Of a DNA stretch of 64,000 nucleotides, positions 43,491 to 56,498 are shown piece by piece; position 1 is the stretch's first letter, and each line of letters opens with the position of its first letter. This DNA comes from Latrodectus hesperus (taxonomy: Eukaryota > Arthropoda > Arachnida > Araneae > Theridiidae). Below the pieces are notes generated by a model. The model made no database searches. It was not told the DNA's origin and saw only the letters and a program-made list of their open reading frames with translations. A program made the translations under genes and the position numbers. The stretch is from assembly GCA_037975125.1 (NCBI GenBank), contig CM075853.1:74946109-75010108 (forward strand). Reading direction: 5' to 3'.

Positions 43491-46400
43491 GTTTTGCAAA
43501 AAATGTGGTTCTTTTCCCTGATTTTTCATCAATAAAAAGAAAATAATTATTTTTAAGTATGAATTTTATGTTGGATCATATTCTCATGTAACTCAAATCA
43601 ATTACTTTTCAATAAAGAGAGAACATTTTAGAGTAAAATAAATTAATGTAAGATATATCTTTATATATTACAAACTTTTGATTTCAAAAACTACTTTATC
43701 ATTACGAGTTCGTTAAAATATGTAATTTCTGCATATGGAAAGAAACATGTAATTTTTTTCTATGTTACTTTTCCTTTTTTGACACAAATACTATAAATTT
43801 ATTGTAATAAATTGACTTTTAAATAAATAGTTTCTTATAGTACTGAAAATATGACAATAAGCAAACTTTTGAAATAAATTATATTAGAAACTTCAACAAA
43901 TAAAATTCTTAGCATTTTTAATCGACATCAGATGTGACTGCTCATTTTAGGAAAATCAAAAAAGTTAGTAACTAGTTGCAAATTTTATTTGCTCAAATGC
44001 TTTTTGAGTGCAAAATTGTATATCATCCAAGATCTGGATGCATTCGGCTACCCTCTTAAGTTTAAAGCGATACCATGCCATAATATATGGTGCATCTGTA
44101 CTCCGGGCTCAGTGGATGGTTTCTCAATGACAGGAACAAACTCAGATTGTTAGTCGACAACTAACGATTGATCGTCTTCAATGAGAATATTTTGAATGAT
44201 TTTCAATGGTCTTCTCATTAAACACAGTTTTCTGTGAGCGGTTTTGACATCCTATAACAATCCTGGGAAGAAATAGCCACTTTAAAACCATAATTATTCA
44301 TTTTTTCTATTATTCATTGCACATAGATTGCAGGTCGTACTCACATCGTACAAAGTGCCTGTTGTTTATTTTGTTATGAAGAATAACCATAGACATGCAA
44401 GAAAAAACATGGAAGTTTCTAATTAACTTTTATTTTAAACACTATTCGCTTGGATCACATTTCTCTGAAATGTATTAAATGTTAATATTACAAATATGAT
44501 TCTTGATACAGGAATAAGTTTTGAATATTTATTGTTTTTTTTTTGATAATTGGTGTTAACAATGATAGGCATGCTAGTTCTATCGATTGTATTTAATTTC
44601 TTTATGACTACAGATGAAAGCAAATTTTTTCAATAGTATTTTTACATAAACAACAAATATAATGGACTTTATTTAAATTATTTTATGTATTAAAAGCAAA
44701 CAATATATAATTTGTTAAGATATTAAATGTACTCAAATTTGAATTTTTTTTTCTTAAGCCCCTGGCTTCAAAGTCTGACTTTGCTCATATCATTTTTATC
44801 AATAAGTTGAGAACTAAGCTTTATAATAAGAACTAATTTTAAACTTAATAAAACGGTTTAATTAAACTAATAAAAATAAATGTAGTCTGTCAGTTTAAAC
44901 TAGGTAATATATACATCTTTACAAATAATGGATATTTAAATAAAAAAGTAAAAGTAAAAAATTACATAAAGCTACAATTGTGTGTGTGAATAATTATTTT
45001 ATGATAAATTTAATCGGTATTAGTTAGATATAAATGATAATGCAGAGATTTTAAATGTCAAGACTTGTGGTAAGAAATAGTACCTTAAGGACTCTGAGCC
45101 AATGAATGATTTCTAAATATAACATTTTAGATATACTGTATATACTTTTAGCAATTTAATTTCTTTTTTTTACTTTTATCTAGAAAATATATTGAAAAGT
45201 AAGTGTATGTTGACTTTGTTTATAGTCGTGAGAAATTCGGAGATCTAAAATAAATATATGAATGTTTCAAAGATAAGATATGTTTGAAATCTGCATCTTC
45301 TTCAACAAAGAATAAATCAATTTATTTTCTGTAATATATTGGCTATTTATATTTCTAGAGCAAAGGCCATTCGTGTTCAGATCTATTTGAAATTTAGCAA
45401 TATACTTTTGATATTTCTAAAGAAATGTAGCTTATATGTGTATGCCTTATAATTATACAAACATCACAGTAATATTATCAGTAAAGTTTAAACTTTGCAG
45501 CATTTTTATTTTTTCAAAAAGTACATCCCTATAAATTTTTCTAGAAAATTGACATTTAATTTATAAAATATAGCACCAATATCATAAAAATACGAAAAAT
45601 ATTGACTTGAATTACGTTAACCCTAATTCAATTTGCTATCGATGAATAAGACATTCTTTATTTTCCTTTGCTGTCTTGTAATATATATATAAACTATTAC
45701 TGCAATGTGTGTAAACTTCTAAAATTTCTGTTTAAATCAATCTTATAACATGTCACATTTAAAAGTCATGATTTGGTAAATAAAAAAAAATTAATTTTAA
45801 CATAAGTTATTAAGATATTAGTTAATTTAAATTTTGTATTAATTTTGATAGAGTATTTTTTACTGATTTTATATTTAGTATTGTTCAAAGTTGTTCTAGA
45901 CCACAGAAAGTGAGACATTTTTAACTTTCTCGTGGTATAAATGAAAATTTTACTTAATTAGATATCATGAAACGATTTTTTAAAATGTAACAAAAATTGA
46001 ATTTTACCTATTTGTTAATATAAATTTGTTTTAATTACAAATACACATGGAGATTTTAAATTTGCAATACAAATAGATAATGGAATTTACAGGATGGTAT
46101 TATCAATAGGAGTGAAGGATTATATCAAATTACAAGACTAAATCAAAGCCGACATTTTCGCTAATAAAATGAAATGAGTTTAGAACTTTACAATGGCAAA
46201 TTTATATTAAAAACTCACCAATATTGTAATGTTAGTACAATATTTAGTTTATTCGTATACAAGTGTAAAACATATATCACCGAATTTTAAAAAAAACATA
46301 AAACGATTCTAATACGTGCTCTTGTAGCTCACAGTGGCCTATGAACTCCTGAAATTTTCGGAAATATTATAGAAAAAAATTTTTGAGTTAATCCAAAAAA

Positions 46401-47457
46401 GTTTTTTTAGTATTATTATAAACTTTATCATTTTCATATTGTTTTAGTAAAAATAATTTATATTTTGGCAAAAATCGCATCAACTCATTTTTTTAGCTTT
46501 GTATAAAAATTAAGAATTATTGATATTTGCAAAGAAAAATAATTTATTAACTTTTTATTAAATAATAATATCTATTTAAAAGTCATAAATAATATATTCA
46601 AATATAACTGATCGTGAATAATATAAAATATAAAATGACAATTGATCTAGATTAATCTATAACATCACAAAAGTTCAAAAACTTTAACCAATTACTTCGT
46701 AAATAAATTTAAATTGGAAAAAAATCGTTTTAATTTTAACGTTTAGAGAAAAAATCGATCATCAGAATTCCAACTCTCTAGTTTATAAGGGAGATTGAAA
46801 ACCTCTTCTCAACTGACACCTAATCGTATGCTGAAGTAGAAAATTCCACACTATTCAGAAAAATCCAATTTCCGTATTTCATTTTTATCGAATTCCACTA
46901 TCGAATATTTAATTCCACACCAAAATAACTCTAAGATGGCCCTTTTGGAGAGAACTTGAGACTTTGAAGTAACCGAGAGCTACTAGTTTGAATGCATTGC
47001 TTTTCAATTTAAATCATCCAAGATGGTATCGCTTTACCAGAAAAATCTTCTGAGACATTTTAAAACTTTTGAAATTTTCCTTTTTGAAGAAAAAAAAATA
47101 ACTCAGGATTTTTCGTATTGCGTAGATTTGATATTTGAAAGATGTAATTTAGGATGAATGTTAGTACTGTAATTAGGAGTGAAATTGATCAATAGAATAA
47201 AATTATGAAATTGATTTTGATTTTTTTAAACTACTTTCTATAAACAGTTGGAATTATATCATTTAATCCCAAGATGTGGTTTAAGGTATTTACTTACAAC
47301 AAAAAAAATTAAAAAAAATTTTTTAAAAACTATGGAATGAGCTTTTTTTTCATAATGAAAATGGAGCAATTAATTATTAACAAATACCAAATTTTCACCA
47401 AAATATATTTTATTTAATTGATTAAAGAAACAAGAAAAGCAAAGTAAATAAATATCT

Positions 47458-47699
47458 CCTTTAAATATAGGATTTGAAATATAAATAAGACATGTCTTTT
47501 TGTAATCTAACACTTCCTACAATATTTTCTAGCATCTTAAACTGTGTTTTAATTAATTGTGAAAATGCATGTCTTATTTATATTTCAAAGCCTTTAAATA
47601 TGGGATTTGAAATATAAATAAGTCATGTCTTTTTGTAATCTAACACTTCCTACAATATTTTCTATCATCTTAAACTGTGTTTTAATTAATTGTGAAAAT
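47458..47699. repeat. 109-bp tandem duplication with internal 22-bp foldback
   Basis: Copies at 47458-47566 and 47591-47699 match with three mismatches at an offset of 133. The first copy also has a perfect 22-bp inverted repeat: 47473-47494 pairs with 47568-47589. The second arm lies in the spacer between the copies, and the second copy has no such partner downstream. Confidence 0.9.
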
Positions 47700-47825
47700 A
47701 ATGGATTACTTTTTATTGCTTATAATCAAAGAATCTCTATTATTCTGTTGCAATTATTTCCAATTCATTTTTCATTCCAGTGCTATAATAACAGCAAAGA
47801 CTATTTCTAACTATATTAAAAAAAT

Positions 47826-47876
47826 AACCTAAAATATCTAGGCTCATAAAAGATATGAGCCTAGATATTTTAGGTT
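47826..47876. repeat. Perfect hairpin, 22-bp arms, 7-base loop
   Basis: Arm 47826-47847 is the exact reverse complement of 47855-47876, separated by AAAAGAT. A transcript from either strand would form an uninterrupted 22-bp stem. It could be a foldback transposon remnant; a microRNA precursor usually has a longer, imperfect stem. Confidence 0.9.
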
Positions 47877-47960
47877 GTAGCTAAAAATCTCTAGACAATT
47901 ATATGAATTAATGGTTGTAGGTTATCTACTTCCTATGTTTACTTTCAAAGTGAAGTTAAT

Positions 47961-48009
47961 GGTAACAAGAATTATATTTGATGACAAGAATAAAATAATT
48001 CTTGTTACC
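47961..48009. repeat. Inverted repeat, 15-bp perfect arms
   Basis: GGTAACAAGAATTAT at 47961-47975 pairs exactly with 47995-48009 across a 19-base spacer. It is the third palindrome within about 550 bases. Confidence 0.85.
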
Positions 48010-49383
48010 AAATTTTATTTTGCTTTCAATATAACTTGAATACATACAAATAAAAAGTATAAAATTCTAAGAATTTTTAAGATTCAAAATCTCTAATTGA
48101 CATTTGTAATCCTTATCCAATGAATTACTAAGCAAAGAGTATATGTTTGTGGACTAGCACATATTATTTATATAAACTAAGAAAGGATTGTAATGTATCT
48201 TGTTTTTTTCTTATGTATTATAAGCCAATCAGATAACTACTTATAACTGTTTTTTCTCATCTTTAAAACTTAATATAATGTTATCAAAATATAATTTTTA
48301 GTATTATTAAAATTTCTAACTTATATAAAATAAATGTCATTAAATCATCAATTGATTATCAAAGAAGTAAGATTATCAAAGAAAAGATTTGCAGTTTGAA
48401 CAGGCGAATTTTTCTTTAGTATTTTCTGTCAAATATTATTAAAGAAAAAATTATGTATTAAATAGTGTACCGATTGTTCTTCCAATTTTGATTCGATGTT
48501 TCTTCGCCAAAAAATTAACTAAATAATAAAATAAAATTTTGATTGAGGTAAATTTTACGTTTAATAAATCTAATTGACTTGGAACAATTTTCATTATGTA
48601 TAGTAAAAAATATCAATTTTAGAATTTTTAAAATATGTTTATGAAAGTATCAACTTGAAAAATTATATCTTCATATGAGGAGGAGTCTAAAACTGAATAA
48701 TGCATTAGTTTTTTAAAATAAAAAACGTGGAAATACTCAAGATTTTTCTAGCGGAAACTTCATCTCTTACATTCATCATTTCCTATAAAATAAGTTCAAA
48801 GTTCATTTGAAAAGTTTTAATATAATTACTTTCTACAAACCAAGTTTAAATGCAACATCAAGAAAAAGAAATTAAGGAAATAAGTATTTGATGGCAATAT
48901 TAATAATCCTAATTTATTGAAAATTTTGTAAATAACTAAACGTAATATGTTTATGTGAGTGAATAGTAATAAAGAATATTGATAGCGAATAAAACATTGT
49001 TGCTTGTTAAAGGATTTTTAATTTTTAATATAAATAAAAAATTGTAAGCAGTATATAGTAGTGGACAAAACTTGCATCGTGCAGAGAAATATATAATTCC
49101 TAAGAAAAATTTTATTTTGGAAAAATAACCTAAATATATTAATTCAAGTTCATATAATTTAAGACTTATCTGCGTCTTTATTTAGCGGGATTCTCTGGGT
49201 TCAAACTTCAGAGCAAAAACATATCAGCGTTTATCACTACTTACTGCCTTATTTGCTGTCAAAATGACATTATATATATGGTCATTTGGACCATTCAAAT
49301 ATAAATGCTTATGTTGTTTGTGGGAATATATATATAAATGTATTTTTAAAATATTCTTGTTTATATATTCTTGTTTATATATT

Positions 49384-49486
<103 letters not shown>

Positions 49487-49546
49487 TTTATTGTATTCAG
49501 TATTCATTAATTTTTATACAGAAGTAATAAAGAATATACAAAATAT

Positions 49547-49867
49547 TGTCACAAAGATTTAAGTGAACACACCGTTGGCTTTAAACAAACAAGTTTATTG
49601 AAGGGAAGTAGCGACTTACAAGGTTGAGAAATTACCCACTACTAGTGGGTATAAGCTTTTATACAGTAACAGAATATATTCAAGAAACAACTAATTAACA
49701 CAAAAAGAAAGGTCTAGAATGTTGGAGAACATAAAGAAATAATAACTAAGCAAACAAACTAAAAAAATCCATACTTTGGTTACAACAGCCGTGGCTAGTA
49801 TCGAACTCACAACCTCTGGGTTTGGATCGCGTGCTTTGACCACTCGGCCACTGAGCTCGTTGGCAAC
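49547..49867 (-). mobile_element. SINE-like insertion with tRNA-like head and 42-bp target duplication
   Basis: A 321-bp insert lies between two identical 42-bp direct repeats (49505-49546 and 49868-49909). Read on the minus strand it starts GGTTGCCAACGAGCTCAG, with a box A-like TGGCCGAGTGGTC and box B-like GAGTTCGATAC about 50 bases apart, as in a class II (Leu/Ser-like) tRNA. The body has TATAAAAGC and, near the end, AATAAA, and it terminates at TCTTTGTGACA. The duplication is much longer than the 7-20 bp usual for LINE-mobilised SINEs. A solo LTR is an alternative for the TATA/AATAAA pattern, but LTR elements make 4-6 bp duplications. Confidence 0.8.
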
Positions 49868-52800
49868 CATTAATTTTTATACAGAAGTAATAAAGAATAT
49901 ACAAAATATATAAAAGTCCATATTGTTTTAATCTATCATAATATTATTTTGAAATATTTTCCAATATTTACTTTAGTGTTTTAATTGAACTTTTGTTCAA
50001 GATGTTATTAGTTACATAACATGAATTCATTTTAAAGAACAGATAAATTATATATAAATGACATAAGGAATGAAAAATTACTAATATTGTATTTGTGAAA
50101 ACATAAAATGGGCGCTGAAAAATGCAAGCTTAACATTACTTTACATAAAGATGATGCGCGTTAAATATGTACTAAAATAATAAATTGTACTGCGTGTGAT
50201 GTGTTTATTTCCATTATGAAAAAATCGTTACTAATTAATGCTTTAAAGCTATATATAATCGTTACATCTTCATAGACATCATGGTAAACAGCAATTGAAA
50301 TGGATAATTTCTGATGATTTCAATTATGGTTTTTGAATATAATATATAGTTTGATTTATGTATATTCAACAAAGTATTAGTTCAACAGAAAAAGAAAGAG
50401 TTCTTATTATGTAGATAGTAAATAGTGCATATATGTTTAAAAAACAAACGATTCAGTTATATACAGTATAAAAAGTGTGTGTTTTTTGCAAAAAAGTGAA
50501 TGATGTCTTTATCTATACATTTAAATGTTCATACCATAAAAATAAACTATACATAAATATTCAAAAATTAAGTTTTACTGCATCTTCATAAGGGATATTT
50601 TATTTGTGCCGAAAATGCTACAATCAGTTAGCTATGAATAAAAGAAACCTACAGTATTATATGGATAATAGTATTAAACTAAATTATTATGTGTGAATTC
50701 GTTATATATTTTTTAATTTTGAAATAATAAATCTTTGACTGAATAAATGAATCAATGAAGCTAATAAGACAACAGTGGTTAAAAGTTATATATTTCAACA
50801 GGCAGAAAACATGGAATTTAAGTTAAATTCAACTTGATTTTCAAACTAGGCATGCTACGATAATTTACATAAAATATTGTAATCCTATAATTTATGTATG
50901 ATGAATAATAATTTAAAAATGAATTAATAAAATACTTACAGATATATTTACTCAACAATTATATTGTATTATAATGAAAATTAAAAGAAACAAGAAGCAT
51001 TTTAGTAAAGATATTAAAATTTATGATAGGATTTTAAGCAAAGTGTAAAAATATTAACTTTAGTTGAAAAAAAATTCTTTTTGAAGTCCTTAGTTCAAGT
51101 TTTCAATTTCACATTAATAGAATTAATAAAAATATCATCTGATGTATTATTAATTTATGGATGGATACATGGAAAATCATTTTTTGCATAACTTAAAATA
51201 ATATTATTATTAGAATATACGATATTAATTACACTGAGAAAGCTAGAAAACCAAAAAGTAAGATTTTGAAAGCATAAATTTATTTAGATCATGAGGATTA
51301 TACTTTTAAAGTGTAAAATTTATGAAGGAAAAATTAATGTTCTATTATTTTAAACAAATACCGTTTTAAAAAAGTTAAAAAAATGAATTTATCTCTTTCA
51401 AAAATATCTTTTTCTTACATTAATAAAAATCAGAAATACATTATGACTTTAAAGGAATGCAAAAGCATATTTTGGAATTTAATGAATTTTTTAGGAAAAC
51501 ATTGAAAGCAATTGATAAGGATAAAACTATTCTTGGATTTAGATTTGTATATGAAGTAGACTAAGAATACATTAGAAATTTCGTTAACATGCTTGAAGCT
51601 TTTATAGATGTTTGGGCTAACAGGTTCATTTTCAAAATGGACAAGGCCAAAAAATCTCAAGTAATGCCAATGTGTCGCATTTATTGTGTTTTATCAAGAA
51701 ATAGTTTTATTAAGATACATTTATACATGCATACATAGGATATTTATTGTTCATAGTCCTTCAATAATCACAATTACATAAAAATTTAAAGTAAAAGAAA
51801 TGAAATATTTCCCAAATAAATATTTCTATATAAGAAAATTTTCTATTTATTTAAAAATGAATTAAATATCTTCAATAAAAACGCAAAAATATTCTCAAAT
51901 TCTCTGAAAACTTTTAGAGAAGATAAAAATAAATTTTCGATACAAATTTAAAAAAAAAAAAACTCTAATTAGACCAGAGATAAATAAAAAAAATGCTACT
52001 GCTGTAACGAAAATATTTTCAATTAACCAAAAATAAGATTTATCCATTCTTATGCACTTTTTCTATTAAAATAATACCCCAAAGGTAATAATAAATAATG
52101 ATAAAAAGCATTGTATGGTTCTCTTCAAAGATGCAATCTAAATTAAAAGAAATAAAGTATTGCAAAATTATTATTCAGATTTTATAATATATAAAACCAA
52201 CATAGTTTTTGAATTAATTGAATTATTCTTGTAACTAATAATTTATTTTTATTTTGTTACCTTTTTTTTATATAACTTCCCTTTTATTATATGTATTTTC
52301 TCTACTTTAACAGTGAGTAGAATATTTTAAAATATATTAAATATTTTAAAACTCGATCAATATTTCCCAAACTAAGCAGTATTAAGAGTTCAAACCTAGA
52401 ATGGAATTTTTATTAATTATTAATTAGAATTTGAACTTGTACTTCTTTCACTAAACATTTACTTGAATACAACTGTAGATCTACTAAATTACAAAACCAA
52501 TTTGAAAAACAAAATATTAAATGCTTCAAAATTGTTGGTGAGTAATTTTAATTGAAATATTTATTTGTTAACGAATTTAAGTAATAATTATTATGAAACA
52601 AGAAATCAATTTCTTATTCATTTTATATTTTACTATGCAGAGGAAATAAATATAAAATGTTTCTTTAGGCATTTCTATTGAAAAATATAATTAAAATTAC
52701 TACGAAATCTGTAATTTCTATTAAAATTTTTAAAATAAGTTTTTAAATATGAGTACTTTTATTCAATTTTGTAAAATATTCTATAAAATAATTTTATTTA

Positions 52801-52934
52801 CGTTTGAAAAAAAAAAGAACTAACAGGAATTACCTCAGATTACAATTATAATTGACATTTTACCATTTCATTAGAAAAGTATTTATTGATACAAAAATTA
52901 CATTTATTTACAATCTTTATATACATATATATAT

Positions 52935-53122
<188 letters not shown>

Positions 53123-53269
53123 TTTAACTACATTATGTTTCATTTCATCCAGTTAACATTCATGGTCATCGATTTTCAAAAGTTATAAGTTTCAAAAATT
53201 TTCCAATCGCAAAGGGAAACTATTTTTATAAGAACTTTTGTAATCAAATTTTCAAGTTACAGAATCACA

Positions 53270-53720
53270 TATCATTTCATCCCGGAGCTCGGGTTTTACT
53301 ATTGATAAAGAGAAATCGGGAATTTGAGGGCAACACAGATTTATATTTCTTTGATGGCTACCTGAACGAGCTAATAAAAAGAAATTTGCCAAATCGGCAA
53401 GGAATGAAGCTCAATTGGGACAGGCAGATGGAGTCTGCCTGAAAACTAACAATGCCCGCTCTCCGTAATCCACCGCTTAAAGTAGATTTCTATTGGAACA
53501 TTGCTCACCAAAACACATCAGAAGGATGTAAGACTTTATTGAGTTTGATGTTATGTCCCTTCAGAAAGAGATAAGTCCTCTGATTTCTTATGGCAGTAGC
53601 TTCCGAGAAACACATGAGTGAAATTGATAAAACAATTCTTTGGTTCCTCTCCGGATGCTGGGACTAAAGCACCAATTTCTCCAACGATAGAAACTTGATT
53701 TGCCGTCTAGACATCTAGAA
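53270..53720. other. GC-elevated non-repeat island with short palindromes
   Basis: The most GC-elevated non-transposon block in the window's right half. It contains two short perfect palindromes: CAGGCAGA-TGGAG-TCTGCCTG (53421-53441) and TTGCC-AAATC-GGCAA (near 53387). No open frame of note, Ig motif or transposon motif is present on either strand. Possible roles are an intronic enhancer, an alternative promoter or an untranslated exon. The sequence alone does not decide. Confidence 0.35.
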
Positions 53721-54496
53721 GTTTTCTTTTCCAATTTTGATAGAAAATGTGGATTACATGACGACATTTTTCGAGATTTGATGCTTTATCTTTTTCTTTT
53801 CATATTAGAAACTTTCAGCTATCTTATTGAAAATGTTTGATTTCTTGTGAATTGTTTTTTTATTAGTTATGATCTTATATAACTTCCAAAACTGTAGTAT
53901 TGTTAAAATCACAAACAATGTTATTTCTTTGACTTAGATGATTTTTCGATTTAAGTTTATGCATTTATTTGTACAGTTTAATACATATTTTGTAAAAAAT
54001 GATGAGACTCAGGTCATTAAATAAATATAAATCATTTTTATCTTTATTTATTATAATATAAGTTAATAATTTAGTAATTGCACCACAGTATCAGTATAAA
54101 CATAAAATATTAACACATTATAGACCGCAAAAAGTTTGTTCGAGATGGTGATAAATATTACTTATATTTAATATGCTGTACTGAATAGATGTAAAAAATT
54201 TACCATAAAAATAATTAGATAATTTTGAAAAACTATATTGATAATAAGGAAATACAATCTATGTAATTTTCATAAATTATGAAATTATTTTAGCATCTTA
54301 AACTAATATCAGTTGTGTGACAAAATCATTCTATTTATGATCATTAATATCCAATATATATATATTTTCACTCATCAAGGAAATTTCTATTTTTTTTTAT
54401 CTACTGTCAATATATTTAACATAATAATGGAATACCTAAGATAGATTCTATGTTTAGATAAGATGATTAAATATTTATTATTCAGTAGTGAGTTTG

Positions 54497-55180
54497 TTAC
54501 GAATCTGGTTTCTACCAAAGATTACTGAGATTTAACTCTTTTGTAAATGACAGATTGGTTTTGTAAGTGATTACTAAGAGTCAACTCACTTATGCATGAT
54601 GGTGGTTGATTGATGGATAATTGGTTATTGATTTGTGATTTATATCATGACCAGACACAAGCCCAAGAGCATAATTAATTCCGGCAAAAAATTATCAGTC
54701 ATGAAATGTATTTAAAGTTAAATGAAGGCAATTTTTCATTAGTTGACTAATGATATACTTTAAAAGCCTATAGTCACGTAAAATGGATTCAAAACCAATG
54801 AGTCAATATTTTATTTATTGACGAGTTTTAATTTACAATAAAAATGATTCTTGGTCTTTGTATGGTAAGAAAACAATGTTTTTAAACTGGATCATCTAAT
54901 TGTCAAAGCTAATTATAAACCAATTGAGCAATTAATTAACGTTGAGTTTCGAGAAGAATTTTCGTATATAATAGCAGCCAGCATTCGCTAGTCTCAACGA
55001 AGAGAAACTTCTTAGCATATAACGGATAGCCACGCGGAAAGCAGAAATTTAAAACTTCACTTTCGTTGTTCATAAATAACAGGGATTGAACCTTATACTC
55101 TAAAGATCATGTTACTACTTATACGCGAGTGCAAAAACAAAAATACAAGAATGTCTACATTACAGAAATTTGGAAATTTT
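54497..55180 (+). other. Possible decayed solo LTR
   Basis: Starts TGTTACGAATCTGG, a start I associate with some arthropod LTRs. About 470 bases on it has a promoter-like TATATAATAGCAGCC followed by a GTCTCAACGAAGAG stretch. I could not find a matching 3' end or a short target duplication, so the right boundary is a guess and the call is weak. Confidence 0.25.
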
Positions 55181-55868
55181 TTTGCATACGCGGGAAACTT
55201 TAGATGCATGCACAGATTTATATCCATTAACTCTGCAACTATGTAAAAGTACATTTATAAAATACTGGAGAGTTACACATATTACACGCATTAGTGTAGA
55301 TAAGAAACACACCTTAATTTCTATATAATTAATAGAGCATTCATTTTTTTCAAGAACAATGTTTGTCCTCCTAAAGCATTTGTTTATGGACGATATATTG
55401 AATAATACATTAAATAGTACATTATCATTATCATAGTACAGTACCCTCTCATATACTTAATCTATCTGGGAGGCTTTTAAAAGACAAAAATTTTGCCCTC
55501 TAATCCACAATATAGAGTTTCAAAATAATCTGAAATAAATAGGTAATGCTAATCATGCAAATTATAGTAATGTCATTACGACATAGAGTGTCTCTTTGAT
55601 ACATACATTATTTTACATTTTGGTAGTGCGCGGTATCTTGGAGAGATTTTGAGTTCATATACATTCCCAAGTTTCACAAGTTATATTTACTAAACACTTT
55701 GACCTATTTAAGTTGCAAGTAAATGAATAAATTTATTATCACATGTCTACAATAAAAGGTATACCAAGGTAAGACAAAGTATGTCATTGTTACATCTTTT
55801 AAAATGCAATTACAGCGTAATAATATAACGACATTATTGCGTGATTGGTAATGTATTTCTTTCTTTTG

Positions 55869-55968
<100 letters not shown>

Positions 55969-56226
55969 TGGGCAAAAGATGTCCGTGTCATGTGAAAAAG
56001 ATTTAAGCCCTAACATTTATGATTTAGCTTTACACATGGACACAATATAACAAGAAATTCAGCGAACCAGGATATTTTACAAATGTATACCGCGTAATAA
56101 GATTTGAATTTCATCTAATATATTAGTCAGTCTATACACTTTGTAACTCCTATTATTATGAATATATTATATGAAACAAATACAATTATTCTGAAATTTC
56201 AATCACATTGTTTTGTAGAATATTAG

Positions 56227-56498
<272 letters not shown>

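Noticed and set aside
44030..44420. Candidate gene in a less AT-rich stretch
   Set aside because: No open frame or motif on either strand; probably an old repeat or chance composition.
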